Assembly (NCBI RefSeq): GCF_026343295.1
Contig: NZ_JAPELY010000001.1
Coordinates: 806,001 to 870,000 of the forward strand
Direction: 5' to 3'
DNA length: 64,000 nucleotides
Origin: Streptomyces sp. NBC_00083
GTDB lineage: Bacteria; Actinomycetota; Actinomycetes; Streptomycetales; Streptomycetaceae
The first letter of the stretch is position 1. Each line of letters opens with the position of its first letter. Positions 8,897 through 17,622 of the stretch are shown here, piece by piece. The notes under the pieces are model-generated. The model was not told where the DNA came from. It made no database searches and was given only the letters and a program-made list of their open reading frames with translations. The translations under genes and the position numbers were made by a program.

Positions 8897-9565
8897 ATGG
8901 TTTCGCAGGAGAGCAAGAAGAACCCGCCGCTGCGGCGCGACGCCCGGCGCAATCGGGACCTCCTGGTCGCGGCGGCCAGGGAACTCTTCGCGGAGCAGGG
9001 GATCAACGTCCCGCTCGACGAGATCGCCAAGCGTGCGGGCGTGGGCAACGCCACCCTCTACCGGCGCTTCCCGACCCGCGGCGACCTGGTCGAAGCGGTC
9101 TTCCACGACGACCTGACCGCGGTGATGGCCGCCGGCGAACGCGCCCGCGCGGCCGACGGCGCGTGGGGCGCGCTGACCGCGTATCTGGAGGGCGTCTGCG
9201 CGCTGCTCGCCCGCGACCGGGGTGTCGGCGACCTGATGACCACCGGCATCGAGGGCGCGCCGACCCTGGACGCGATCCACCTCCACAACCACACGACGGT
9301 GAGCGGGCTGATGCGCCGCGCCGCCGAGGACGGCGAACTGCGCACGGACGTCGTGACGGAGGACCTCCTGTTCGCCCTCAGCGCCCTCGGCAGCTCCCTC
9401 CCCGCGATCGAAGCGGTCCGCCCCGGCTCCTGGCGCCGCCACCTGGCCCTCCTCCTGGACGGCTTCCGCGCCACGGCCCAGCGCCCCCTGCCCGAACCGG
9501 CCCTGACCGCCGAGGAGACGCAGGACGTCTACCGCCACCTGGGCGGCGAACCACCCACGCCGTGA
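8897..9565 (+). CDS. TetR/AcrR family transcriptional regulator
   Basis: This 222-residue protein has a typical TetR N-terminal helix-turn-helix (about residues 15-62; ELFAEQG, LDEIAKRAGVGNATLYRRFPTR) and a helical C-terminal ligand-binding domain of the TetR_C_11 kind. It is probably a repressor of itself or of a neighbouring gene. It lies between the terminator of the cytochrome b unit and the patatin gene; a 58-base gap to the latter would allow cotranscription. The ligand is unknown. Confidence 0.85.
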   Translation: MVSQESKKNPPLRRDARRNRDLLVAAARELFAEQGINVPLDEIAKRAGVGNATLYRRFPTRGDLVEAVFHDDLTAVMAAGERARAADGAWGALTAYLEGVCALLARDRGVGDLMTTGIEGAPTLDAIHLHNHTTVSGLMRRAAEDGELRTDVVTEDLLFALSALGSSLPAIEAVRPGSWRRHLALLLDGFRATAQRPLPEPALTAEETQDVYRHLGGEPPTP

Positions 9566-9623
9566 GGCGGACGCCGCCCCCCGGATCGCGGATGGTCCCG
9601 GCCGGGCGGGGCAGGGGTCCGGT

Positions 9624-10526
9624 ATGGGTGAGGACGTGGTGGTGCAGGGCCGGGGGGCGGGGTATCGGTGTGCGTTCGTGCTGGGGGGTGGCGGGGCGCT
9701 GGGGGCCTATGAGGTGGGGATGCTCAGGGCGCTGGTCGCGGCCGGCGTGCGGCCGGATCTCGTGGTGGGGACGTCGGTGGGGGCGATCAACGGCGCGGCG
9801 TTCGCGGCCGAGCCGACCGCCGGGTCCGTCGAGCGGCTGGGGGAACTGTGGGGCAGCCTCGGGCGTTCCGGGGTGTTCTCGGGGTCGGTGCTGCGGCGGC
9901 TGCGGCTCGCCGCGCGCAACCGCACGCACCTCTACGCGTCCGAGCCGCTGAGCGAGCTCCTGGAGACCCGGCTGCCGGCGAAGAACTTCGAGGACCTCGC
10001 CGTGCCCTTCGAGTGCGTCGCGGCCGGGATCGAGAGCGCGTCCGAGCACTGGTTCACGCGGGGGCCGCTGGTCCCGGCGGTGCTCGCGTCCTGCGCGGTG
10101 CCGGGGCTGCTGCCGCCCGTGGAGATCGACGGGGAGCACTTCCTCGACGGCGGCCTCATCAACAGCATCCCCGTGGGCCGGGCCGTCGCGGCGGGGGCCC
10201 GCACCGTGTACGTCCTGCAAGTCGGGCGCGTGGAGCGGCCGTTGAAGGCACCGCGGGCGCCGTGGGAGGTGGCCTCGGTGGCCTTCGAGATAGCCCGGCG
10301 CCATCGTTTCACCCGCGACATGGCGGACCTGCCGCCCGGGGTCGAGGTGCACGTGCTGCCCACGGGCGCCTCGTCCGACCGGGGCGAGGACATCGCCGGG
10401 CGCAGGTTCCGCCACCGCGACTTCGGGCGCTCCTGGCAGCGGATGGAGTGCGCGTACGAAGCGTCGGCCGCCTATCTGGAGGCGGCGGGCAAGCCCGCGC
10501 CCCGCACGGACGACGGCGCTCCATGA
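9624..10526 (+). CDS. Patatin-like phospholipase (RssA/YlbK-like)
   Basis: This 300-residue serine acyl hydrolase has the complete patatin signature: the glycine-rich oxyanion loop GGGGALGAYE (21-30), the nucleophile S51 in GTSVG, and the catalytic Asp D175 in DGG. It probably hydrolyses membrane phospholipids or lysophospholipids. The gene overlaps the next one by four bases (ATGA), so the lipase and the downstream acyltransferase are made together. This fits a deacylation/reacylation pair for lipid remodelling (inference). Confidence 0.9.
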   Translation: MGEDVVVQGRGAGYRCAFVLGGGGALGAYEVGMLRALVAAGVRPDLVVGTSVGAINGAAFAAEPTAGSVERLGELWGSLGRSGVFSGSVLRRLRLAARNRTHLYASEPLSELLETRLPAKNFEDLAVPFECVAAGIESASEHWFTRGPLVPAVLASCAVPGLLPPVEIDGEHFLDGGLINSIPVGRAVAAGARTVYVLQVGRVERPLKAPRAPWEVASVAFEIARRHRFTRDMADLPPGVEVHVLPTGASSDRGEDIAGRRFRHRDFGRSWQRMECAYEASAAYLEAAGKPAPRTDDGAP

Positions 10527-11599
10527 GCCGCGCGGCCGGCGTGCGCGATGTCGCCAGACGGTGCGTCACCGTGCCCGCGTTCGTCGCCCTGGTCCCGCTC
10601 GCCCTCGCGCTGCTGCTCGTGACGGTGGCGCTCGCCCCGCTGTCGCTGCTCGCCGGCCGGCGCGGACGCGCCTGGCAGCCGCAGCGCCTGGCCCTCTACG
10701 CCGTCGTGTACCTCCTCGCCGACCTCACCGGGGTGGGCGCCGCGCTCGTCGTGCGGCTGCGCTGCCTGGGCGGCGGCGCGGCACGGCGGGAGCGTCTGGT
10801 GACGCTCAACTACCGGCTCCTCGCCCGGCTCCTCGGCTTCCTCGTGGGCTGCTCCCGGCGGATCTTCGCGCTGAGCGTGGAGGTCGACCCGCCGCTCCCG
10901 CGGCCCGGCGCCCGGCCGCCGGACGGCATGGTCGTCCTCGCCCGCCACGCGGGGCCCGGGGACTCCATCCTGCTGGTCCACGGCCTCCTGTGCGGGGCGG
11001 GCCTGCGCCCCCAGGTCGTCCTCAAGGAGTTCCTGCGCTGGGACCCCTGCATGGACCTGGTGCTCAGCTGCCTGCCGCACTGCTTCGTCCCGCGGCATGC
11101 CGACACCGACGGGCGTACGCCGGACGCCATCGGCGCCCTCGCGGCCGGGCTGCGCCCGGGTGACGCGCTCGTGCTGTTCCCCGAGGGCGGCAATTTCACC
11201 GAGCGGCGCCGAAGCCGGTCCATCCGCTGGCTCGTCCGCACCGGCCAGCTGCGGAGGGCGGCCCGCGCGCGGCGCCAGCACCACGTCCTGCCGCCGCGGA
11301 CGGCGGGCCCGCTGGCCGCGCTGAGCGGGGCGCGCGACGCCGGGGCGGCCGTCGTGTTCGTCGCGCACACCGGGCTCGACCACATCGACTCGCCGTCGCG
11401 CCTGTGGAGTTCGATCCCGCTGCGCCGCCCGGTGCGCGCCACGTGGTGGAGCGTGCCCGGCCGGGCGATACCGACCGGGCCGGAGGCCCGCGAGCCGTGG
11501 CTGACCGGCCAGTGGGCGCGCGTGGACGCGTGGATCGGCCGGCAGGGGAGCGAGAGCGCGCCGCCCCGCACCGCGCCGCCCCGCACCGCTCCCTCCTGA
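10523..11599 (+). CDS. PlsC-like lysophospholipid acyltransferase
   Basis: This 358-residue protein has an N-terminal hydrophobic region (about residues 15-45 and 58-78) followed by a PlsC domain. The acyltransferase motif HxxxxD is present as H142-D147 (RHAGPGDS), and motif III as FPEGGNF near residue 220. The enzyme is expected to transfer an acyl group to a lysophospholipid or similar acceptor. I took the ATG at 10523 inside the stop of the patatin gene. The frame is open upstream of it, but the ATGA overlap and the hydrophobic N-terminus support this start. The C-terminus is rich in Pro and Thr repeats. Confidence 0.85.
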   Translation: MSRAAGVRDVARRCVTVPAFVALVPLALALLLVTVALAPLSLLAGRRGRAWQPQRLALYAVVYLLADLTGVGAALVVRLRCLGGGAARRERLVTLNYRLLARLLGFLVGCSRRIFALSVEVDPPLPRPGARPPDGMVVLARHAGPGDSILLVHGLLCGAGLRPQVVLKEFLRWDPCMDLVLSCLPHCFVPRHADTDGRTPDAIGALAAGLRPGDALVLFPEGGNFTERRRSRSIRWLVRTGQLRRAARARRQHHVLPPRTAGPLAALSGARDAGAAVVFVAHTGLDHIDSPSRLWSSIPLRRPVRATWWSVPGRAIPTGPEAREPWLTGQWARVDAWIGRQGSESAPPRTAPPRTAPS

Positions 11600-11722
11600 C
11601 AGGACACCCGGGTCGTACGTCACTGACCTGGCCCGAAATCGACGCGCGAGCCCCACGCCGCCGCGCGCACCGGCCCCCGCACCGGCCGCGCACCGCCTCC
11701 CGCCCGGCCCCCGTCCGGCGAA

Positions 11723-11756
11723 TGGTCCGGAGAGCGGCAGGGAGAGTGGTCTGGAG
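11723..11756 (+). promoter_or_regulatory. Direct repeat TGGTCyGGAG x2, 24-bp spacing; candidate MocR operator A
   Basis: Two copies, TGGTCCGGAG at 11723-11732 and TGGTCTGGAG at 11747-11756, are exactly 24 bp apart and 95-128 bp upstream of the first gene of the biosynthetic cluster. The same core at the same spacing is found upstream of the main operon (19863) and, less perfectly, between the DMT transporter gene and trpF (17551-17581). MocR-family regulators commonly bind direct repeats. Assignment to the MocR protein of this cluster is an inference. Confidence 0.5.
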
Positions 11757-11850
11757 CGCGACCTGACCCGTTCGCAGACTTGGGGCACAGCCGTTCGGAG
11801 TCCGCGCGCAGTCGTGTGCGGACCCAGCGAAAGCCGAGACGGGGGTCACT

Positions 11851-12867
11851 GTGGCGGCGTTGCCCACCACCATGCCCGGCGGACCAGAACGTCCGCCTTC
11901 CGTGATCGTGGGCTACGGTCACGCGGGCAGAGATCTGCACCATGCGGCGCTGCGCACCCTGCACGGGGCGGACCGCACGGTCTTCGTGGTCGACCCCGCG
12001 CTGCGGGAGGCGCCCCCGGGAGTCCGCCTGCTCCCGTCGCTGCGGGCCGTGGCCGAATGCGGTCCGGTGGCGCAGACGGTCTTCCACGTCACCACCCCGC
12101 CCGGCGCCCACGTCGCCTGCGTCGAGCGGCTCGTGGCGCTCGGGGCCCGGCGCGTCATCCTGGAGAAGCCGATCGCCCCGACCGCCGAGGAGAGCGCGCG
12201 GCTGCGCGGACCGGCCGGACTCGCCACGATCCTGCCGGTCAGCGTCTGGCCGAACAGCCGGGTGACCCGCGAGGTGCGGAGCATCATCGCCTCGGGCGAG
12301 ATCGGCGAGCCCGTGGCCCTGTTCATGGAGCAGAGCAAGCCCCGGTTCGGCCGCACCTCCTCGTCCGACGCGCACCACACCGCGTTCGAGGTGGAGCTGC
12401 CCCACCAGGTGCTCCTCGCCCTCCACCTGGCCGGGCCGCGCGCGCGGATGCTGTCCTCGACGACCTGGGCCATGCCGCTGCCGGACCGGGTGATTCCCGG
12501 GATGGGCGGCGCCGTGCTGCGCCTGGAACACGAGAACGGCACCGTCAGCACCCTGCTGAGCGACCTCACCTCCCCGGCCCGGCGCCGGCATCTGCGCGTG
12601 ACCGGCACCCGGGGGGAGATCGCCGCCGACTTCCCGGTCGGCGCCGACGACCCGTTCGGGCAGATACGGATCTCCGGCAGGCCCGGCCGCACCGTGGTCG
12701 AGGACGCGCCGCTGACCCGGTTCGTCGAGGCCGCGTACGCCTGCTTCACCGGCGAAGGGCCGCCGCCCCCGGCCGGGCTCGACCTGCACCAGCGGGCCAT
12801 CGGCCTGCTGGAGCAGGCCCGCGAAAGGGCCGTGCCGGCGGCCTTCGAAGAGGCGGTGGCGGGATGA
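11851..12867 (+). CDS. Gfo/Idh/MocA-family oxidoreductase
   Basis: This 338-residue NAD(P)-dependent dehydrogenase has an N-terminal Rossmann domain (GYGHAG at 21-26) and the family EKP motif at 105-107, followed by the C-terminal alpha/beta domain. Members oxidise or reduce a hydroxyl of sugars, cyclitols or their nucleotide forms. It is the first gene of a four-gene unit with two ATP-grasp ligases and an exporter, and is coupled to the next gene by ATGA. The start is a GTG at 11851 with GGGGG 10 bases upstream; an ATG at 11872 is possible. Substrate unknown; the context suggests a sugar or cyclitol building block. Confidence 0.85.
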   Translation: MAALPTTMPGGPERPPSVIVGYGHAGRDLHHAALRTLHGADRTVFVVDPALREAPPGVRLLPSLRAVAECGPVAQTVFHVTTPPGAHVACVERLVALGARRVILEKPIAPTAEESARLRGPAGLATILPVSVWPNSRVTREVRSIIASGEIGEPVALFMEQSKPRFGRTSSSDAHHTAFEVELPHQVLLALHLAGPRARMLSSTTWAMPLPDRVIPGMGGAVLRLEHENGTVSTLLSDLTSPARRRHLRVTGTRGEIAADFPVGADDPFGQIRISGRPGRTVVEDAPLTRFVEAAYACFTGEGPPPPAGLDLHQRAIGLLEQARERAVPAAFEEAVAG

Positions 12868-14087
12868 GGATCGCGATCGTCGAACCGCGCTCGGCCGGCC
12901 ATCAACTCGTCGACCGGTCAGCCGAGTTGGGGTACGACACCATCGTCCTGACCGCGGGCCACGGGGAGCGCCGGGTGCCGGACGCGCAGCTGGCCCGTGC
13001 GAGCCAGGTGGAGTCCGTCGACACCAACGACGAGGCGGCCACGCTCGCGCGGCTGCGCAAGCTGCACGAGCAGCGGCCCCTCGACGCCGTCGTGCCGGGC
13101 TTCGAGCACTACGTGCCGCTCGCCGCGACCGCCGCCGCCGGCCTGGGGCTGCGGGGTCTCTCCGCCGCCACCGCCCTCGCGCTGCGGCACAAGCACGTGA
13201 TGCGGGACGTCCTCGCGGCCCACGGAATCGACCAGCCCGGCCATGTGCTCGTCACGGACGAGGCGGAGCTCGCCGCGGCGACCGCCGCCGTGGGCCTGCC
13301 CTGCGTGATCAAGCCCGTCGACCAGTCCGGCAGCCTCAACGTCCGCAAGGTCGCGACCCCGGCCGAGGCGCGCGAGGCGTTCCGCAGGATCCACGGGTAC
13401 GGCGTCGGCTATCTCGACCGGGCGGGGCTGCCCCTGGTGCTGGTCGAGGAGTACGTGCCCGGCGCCGAGTTCAGTGTCGAGGGGTACGTCGACGACGGCG
13501 CCGTGGTGGTGCTCGGCATCACCGAGAAGCAACTCGGCCCGGAGCCCTGGTTCGTGGAGGTCGGCCACCTCCTCCCGGCCCGGCTCGACCCCGGCACCGC
13601 CCGTACCGTCGAGCGGTACACCGTCGACGTGGTCCGCGCGCTCGGCCTCGAACTCGGTCCGTTCCACGCCGAACTGAGGCTCTCCGACCGGGGACCGCTC
13701 CTGATGGAGGTCGCGGCCCGGCTGCCCGGCGACCGCATCCCCGACCTGCTCAGGCTGGCCACCGGGGCCGACCTCTACGCGATCACCCTGGCCTCGTACC
13801 TGGGCCTGCCCGGCCCGCCCGAGCCGTCCGGGCCCGGCACCGGGCACGCGGGCATCCGCTTCTTCCTGCGGCCCGGACTCGACAGCTACCGGCGGATGGA
13901 GATCGCCCCCGAGCTGCACGCCGACCCCCGGCTGCGGGAGATCGGCGCGCTCGTCGCGCCGGGACGGGCGGTGCCCGCGCAGGGCAGCTCGGCCAGCCGC
14001 CTCGGCTACGCCCTCGCCGCCACGACGAGCTACCGGGCCACCACCGAAGCGCTCGACGCGGCGGAACTCGGAACGCGCTTCGCGTAG
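12864..14087 (+). CDS. ATP-grasp ligase 1 (L-amino acid ligase type)
   Basis: This 407-residue protein consists of a Rossmann-like pre-ATP-grasp domain (about 1-100), the ATP-grasp fold with the LPCVIKPVDQSGS loop near residue 150 and VEEYVPGAEFSVEG near 195-208, and metal-binding residues in LLMEVAARLPGD near 275. ATP-grasp enzymes activate a carboxylate as acyl phosphate and join it to an amine. Together with the adjacent MFS gene this recalls the BacD/BacE pair of bacilysin biosynthesis. It is coupled to the preceding dehydrogenase gene (ATGA). The two substrates cannot be read from the sequence. Confidence 0.85.
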   Translation: MRIAIVEPRSAGHQLVDRSAELGYDTIVLTAGHGERRVPDAQLARASQVESVDTNDEAATLARLRKLHEQRPLDAVVPGFEHYVPLAATAAAGLGLRGLSAATALALRHKHVMRDVLAAHGIDQPGHVLVTDEAELAAATAAVGLPCVIKPVDQSGSLNVRKVATPAEAREAFRRIHGYGVGYLDRAGLPLVLVEEYVPGAEFSVEGYVDDGAVVVLGITEKQLGPEPWFVEVGHLLPARLDPGTARTVERYTVDVVRALGLELGPFHAELRLSDRGPLLMEVAARLPGDRIPDLLRLATGADLYAITLASYLGLPGPPEPSGPGTGHAGIRFFLRPGLDSYRRMEIAPELHADPRLREIGALVAPGRAVPAQGSSASRLGYALAATTSYRATTEALDAAELGTRFA

Positions 14088-14137
14088 CCGCGTCCCTCGT
14101 TGTCCCTCACTTGTCCCCCACGGAATCGGAGCACGCC

Positions 14138-15364
14138 ATGGGACGCCACGTCCTGATCCTGAACCGCTGGAACAACCGGTTCGCCGAGTACCACCGCTAC
14201 CTCGACCACCGCGTGGACCGGGTGAGCTACGTGACCACGGCGGCCGGCGCCGGCCCCCTCGACGCGGCGCTCGCCGAGGAGATCACGGTGGTGGCCGATC
14301 TCGGCGACCGGGCCGCGGTCGCCGCGGCGGCCGCCGAACTCGCCGACCGGCACGGCCCGTTCACGCACGTCCTGGCGCTCTCGGAGTTCGACCTCGAACT
14401 CGGCGCCGAACTGCGCGAGCGCCTCGGAGTCCCCGGCAAGCGCCCGGAGGAGGTGCGCCTCGTGCGGGACAAGGTCGTCATGAAGGCCGCGGTCGCCGCC
14501 GCGGGACTGCGCGTGCCGGCCAACCGCGCCGTCGAGAACGCCGACGACGTACGGGCGTTCGCCGCCGGGGCCGGCTTCCCCTTCGTCCTGAAGCCGCGCG
14601 GTGGCGCGGACAGCCAGGGCGTGCACGTGCTCCAGACCGTCGAGGCGATGGAACGCGCCCTGGCGGAGGAGGAGTTGACCGGGTTCCAGTGCGAGGAGTT
14701 CATCGACGGAAACCTCTACCAGGTGGACGGCGTGGTCTCCGGCGGCGTCCTGCGGACCCTCCGCAGCTGGCGGTGCATCGGCTCCTGCCTCGACTTCGCC
14801 GAAGGCTCGCCGTTCGGGTCCGTCGCCAACGACGACGCCGCGTTCGAGTCCCGCGTCGTCGAGTTCACCGAAGGTGTACTCGCGGCCCTCGACCTGACCG
14901 ACGAGGTGTTCCACCTGGAGGTCTTCCGTAGCGCCGGCACGGACGAACTGGTCTTCCTGGAGATCGGCGCGCGGGCCGGCGGCGGGCAGGTCAGGTTCGT
15001 CTGGGAGGAGGTGTACGGGCTCGACCTGATCGAGGCGTCCGTCCACGTCCAGCTGGGCATCGAGCGGACGTACCCGAAGGCGGAGATCGGCGGCGAGGTC
15101 GCCGGATACCTGATGATGCCCGAACCGCCGGTCCGCCCCGCCGTGGTGCACCGCGTGGCCCCGCTCACCGGCGCCGTCCCCGAGCTCTACGCCGAGACGC
15201 TGCCCCCGGCCGGCACGGTCCTCGACGGCAACGGCGGCGCCGTGCACACCGCCGGCACCTTCCGCTTCCGGGCGGCGACGGCCGAGCAGGTGCGGGCCGC
15301 CATCGAGACCGCCGTGAAGCTGTACGAGATGGACTGGTCGCCCGCGGAGGGCACCGATGGCTGA
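14138..15364 (+). CDS. ATP-grasp ligase 2
   Basis: This second ATP-grasp ligase has 408 residues and starts at an ATG with GGAG nine bases upstream. Motifs are FPFVLKPRGGADSQG near residue 148, CEEFIDGNLYQVDG near 187, and the metal/ATP site FLEIGARAGGGQV near 272. It differs strongly from ligase 1, so the two probably make different bonds or activate different carboxylates. The gene overlaps the MFS exporter gene by eight bases. Two sequential ATP-grasp ligations would allow a tripeptide-like or bis-amide product without an NRPS (inference). Confidence 0.85.
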   Translation: MGRHVLILNRWNNRFAEYHRYLDHRVDRVSYVTTAAGAGPLDAALAEEITVVADLGDRAAVAAAAAELADRHGPFTHVLALSEFDLELGAELRERLGVPGKRPEEVRLVRDKVVMKAAVAAAGLRVPANRAVENADDVRAFAAGAGFPFVLKPRGGADSQGVHVLQTVEAMERALAEEELTGFQCEEFIDGNLYQVDGVVSGGVLRTLRSWRCIGSCLDFAEGSPFGSVANDDAAFESRVVEFTEGVLAALDLTDEVFHLEVFRSAGTDELVFLEIGARAGGGQVRFVWEEVYGLDLIEASVHVQLGIERTYPKAEIGGEVAGYLMMPEPPVRPAVVHRVAPLTGAVPELYAETLPPAGTVLDGNGGAVHTAGTFRFRAATAEQVRAAIETAVKLYEMDWSPAEGTDG

Positions 15365-16658
15365 GCCCGCCCGCGCCCCCCGGACGCTCTGGGGGCACGC
15401 CGACTTCCTGCGGCTGTGGGGCGGCCAGACCGTCGCCCTGTTCGGCACCCAGATCACCCTGCTCGCACTGCCGTTGACGGCGATGCAGCTCCTCGACGCC
15501 TCCGCGGGACAGCTCGGACTGCTGAACGCCCTCGAATACCTGCCGGTCGCCTGCGTCACCCTCCTCGCGGGCGTGCTCGCCGACCGGGTGCGCCGCCGCC
15601 CGCTGCTGATCGCGGCCAACCTGGGGCGGGCCCTGGTGCTCGCCCTCGTCCCTGTGGTCGCCTGGACGGGCCATCTGTCGATGGTCCTGCTCTACGTGGT
15701 GGCCTTCACGACGGGCCTGTTCACGGCGCAGTTCGACGTGGCGTACCAGGCGTTCCTGCCCACTCTGATCGAGAAGCGGCTGCTGGTCGAGGGCAACAGC
15801 AAGCTCCAGTCGAGCCAGTCCATCGCCCAGACCGCAGGGCAGGGAATGAGCGGCGTGCTGATCCAGCTGCTCACCGCTCCCGTGGCGGTGGTGGTCAACT
15901 CGGTCGGCTATCTGGTCTCGGTCGCCTCGCTGCTGACCATCCGCACCCCCGAGCCGGTGCGGACCGGCCCGCGGCGCAGCATCCGGGCCGAGCTCATGGA
16001 GGGGCTGCGCGTCACGCTCGCCCACCCGGTCCTGCGGGTCGTGATGGTCGAGTCGGCCTGGTTCAACCTGATGTGGGACGTGGTGCTCGTGGTGATGCCG
16101 ATCTACGGCATCCGCTCGCTGCACCTCGGCGCGGCCGGCCTCGGCCTGGTGATAGCGGCGGGCAGCGTCGGCGCCTTCGCCGGCTCACTGGTCGCCGGAC
16201 GGCTCGGCCTGCGCCTCGGGACCGGGCGGGCGATGGCGGTCGGCATGATGATCGCCAGCGTGGCGCTGCTCCTGCTGCCCGCGGCGGCCGGCTCGAAGCC
16301 GCTGGTGGTGACGCTCCTGACGGCGGGATACGTGATCAACGGCTTCGGCATCACCGTCTTCAACGTGCACTCGGTGGCGCTGCGCCAGGCGCTGGTGCCG
16401 ATCGAGCTGACCGGCCGGGTCAGCGCCACCTACCGCTTCGCGGCGTTCGCGGTGATCCCGGTCGGCGGCTTCACGGGCGGTCTGCTCGCCGAATGGCTGG
16501 GCCCGCGCGCCGCGTTGGCGGTCACGGTGGCGGGTCTGGTGATCGGCGCGGTGGCCTTCCTCGGCTCCCGCGTGGTGCGGCAGGCCGACGCGCACACCGT
16601 CGAGCCGATGGAGGAGCGGGCGCTGGTCACCGCGGGCGACCCGGCTCAGGCGCGCTGA
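15357..16658 (+). CDS. MFS exporter (MFS_3/EntS-like)
   Basis: This 433-residue major facilitator has about twelve transmembrane helices and resembles the exporter subgroup that includes EntS. Typical points are the N-terminal FLRLWGGQTVALFGTQ segment and the LADRVRRRP loop between helices 2 and 3. It is translationally coupled to ligase 2 and is the likely efflux and self-protection pump for the cluster product. Its 3' end overlaps the convergent DMT transporter gene by 32 bases. Confidence 0.9.
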   Translation: MAEPARAPRTLWGHADFLRLWGGQTVALFGTQITLLALPLTAMQLLDASAGQLGLLNALEYLPVACVTLLAGVLADRVRRRPLLIAANLGRALVLALVPVVAWTGHLSMVLLYVVAFTTGLFTAQFDVAYQAFLPTLIEKRLLVEGNSKLQSSQSIAQTAGQGMSGVLIQLLTAPVAVVVNSVGYLVSVASLLTIRTPEPVRTGPRRSIRAELMEGLRVTLAHPVLRVVMVESAWFNLMWDVVLVVMPIYGIRSLHLGAAGLGLVIAAGSVGAFAGSLVAGRLGLRLGTGRAMAVGMMIASVALLLLPAAAGSKPLVVTLLTAGYVINGFGITVFNVHSVALRQALVPIELTGRVSATYRFAAFAVIPVGGFTGGLLAEWLGPRAALAVTVAGLVIGAVAFLGSRVVRQADAHTVEPMEERALVTAGDPAQAR

Positions 16659-17514
16659 CCCCGTACAGGACGGCCGCCCCGATCACCAGCGCCCCGATCA
16701 CCGAGGTCGGGGCCAGGTGGCTGGTGCCGAGCAGCGGTCCCAGCAGGACGGCGGTGAGCGGGACGACCCCGGCGAACAGGCCGGCCCGGTCGACACCGAG
16801 CAGTCCGATGCCCGCGTACCAGAGGAAGAAGGCGAGCGCGGTGACGACCAGGGTGAGGTAGCCGAGGGCCAGCCATTCGGCGGCCGTGGGCTGTTGCAGG
16901 GCGCCCGCGCCCTCCGTCACCGCGGCGGCCACCGCGAGCATCGGCGCGGCGGCCAGGCAGGCGAAGGCCGAGAGGCGCCGGGGGCCGAGCGCCGGCAGCA
17001 GGCCGACGGCCAGCAGGGAGAAGCAGCATTCGCAGGCGAGCGCGCCCAGCGCGTACAGCAGGCCGGTGAGCGAGCCGTGGCCGAAGGCCTGGATCACGCA
17101 GACCCCGGCGGTGGTGACGAGCGCGGAGAACGCGATCCGGGCCGAGGGCCGCTGCGCGGAGCCGAGCGGCCCGGCGACGGCGAGGACGACCGGGGCCGCG
17201 CCGACCACCGCCCCCACCGTCGACGGGTCGGCCCGCTGGACCGCTTCGAGGAGGCAGACGTTGAAGCCGGCCATGCCGGTGGCGGCCAGTAACGCGATCC
17301 TGGCCCACTGGCGCGGAGTGAGCCGGACACCGGGGGCCGAAGCGCCGCGGCGGGCGAGCAGCAGAAGGAGCCCGGCGACCACATAGCGCCATGCCTGGCC
17401 GGAAAGCAGCGGATATTCGGTGAGCACCGGACTCACGGCCGCCGAACTGCCGACCGCCACCATGGCGGTGGCGGCGCAGATACTTCCGCGTGCCGTGCTT
17501 GCGTCAAGGGACAT
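16627..17514 (-). CDS. EamA/DMT-family transporter with a TTA codon
   Basis: This 295-residue protein has ten hydrophobic helices in two EamA repeats, as in drug/metabolite exporters of the RhtA/YdcZ kind. It is transcribed divergently from trpF. Leu75 is encoded by TTA (bases 17292-17290 on the minus strand), a codon read in Streptomyces only by the developmental tRNA encoded by bldA; I noticed no other in-frame TTA in the window. This would delay the transporter until the antibiotic-producing phase. Probable role: export of the product, or of an amino acid intermediate. Confidence 0.85.
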   Translation of the reverse strand: MSLDASTARGSICAATAMVAVGSSAAVSPVLTEYPLLSGQAWRYVVAGLLLLLARRGASAPGVRLTPRQWARIALLAATGMAGFNVCLLEAVQRADPSTVGAVVGAAPVVLAVAGPLGSAQRPSARIAFSALVTTAGVCVIQAFGHGSLTGLLYALGALACECCFSLLAVGLLPALGPRRLSAFACLAAAPMLAVAAAVTEGAGALQQPTAAEWLALGYLTLVVTALAFFLWYAGIGLLGVDRAGLFAGVVPLTAVLLGPLLGTSHLAPTSVIGALVIGAAVLYGVSAPEPGRPR

Positions 17515-17550
17515 GGAAGAAAGTTAACGGCGGGTTGCCGAGTTGACGCG

Positions 17551-17581
17551 CAGTCCAATCCGGGTCCGGATCACCGGACCA
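17551..17581. promoter_or_regulatory. Palindrome and minus-strand repeat, candidate MocR operator B
   Basis: The 108-bp divergent region between the DMT transporter gene and trpF contains a perfect 7-bp inverted repeat GGTCCGG-ATCA-CCGGACC (17563-17580). On the minus strand, TGGTCCGG begins at 17581 and TGGACTG at 17557, again 24 bp apart. This is the weaker version of the repeats seen at 11723 and 19863. It could control both divergent genes. Confidence 0.45.
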
Positions 17582-17622
17582 ATTCAATCCAATGGAATGT
17601 TGGAATTCAGAGAGCGGGACAG

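Noticed and set aside
11600-11850. Search for a second attachment site (copy of the tRNA-Arg 3' end) at the left edge of the cluster
   Set aside because: No match to GCAGGTTCGAGTCC or its complement was seen there, and there is no integrase gene, so an integrative element is not annotated.
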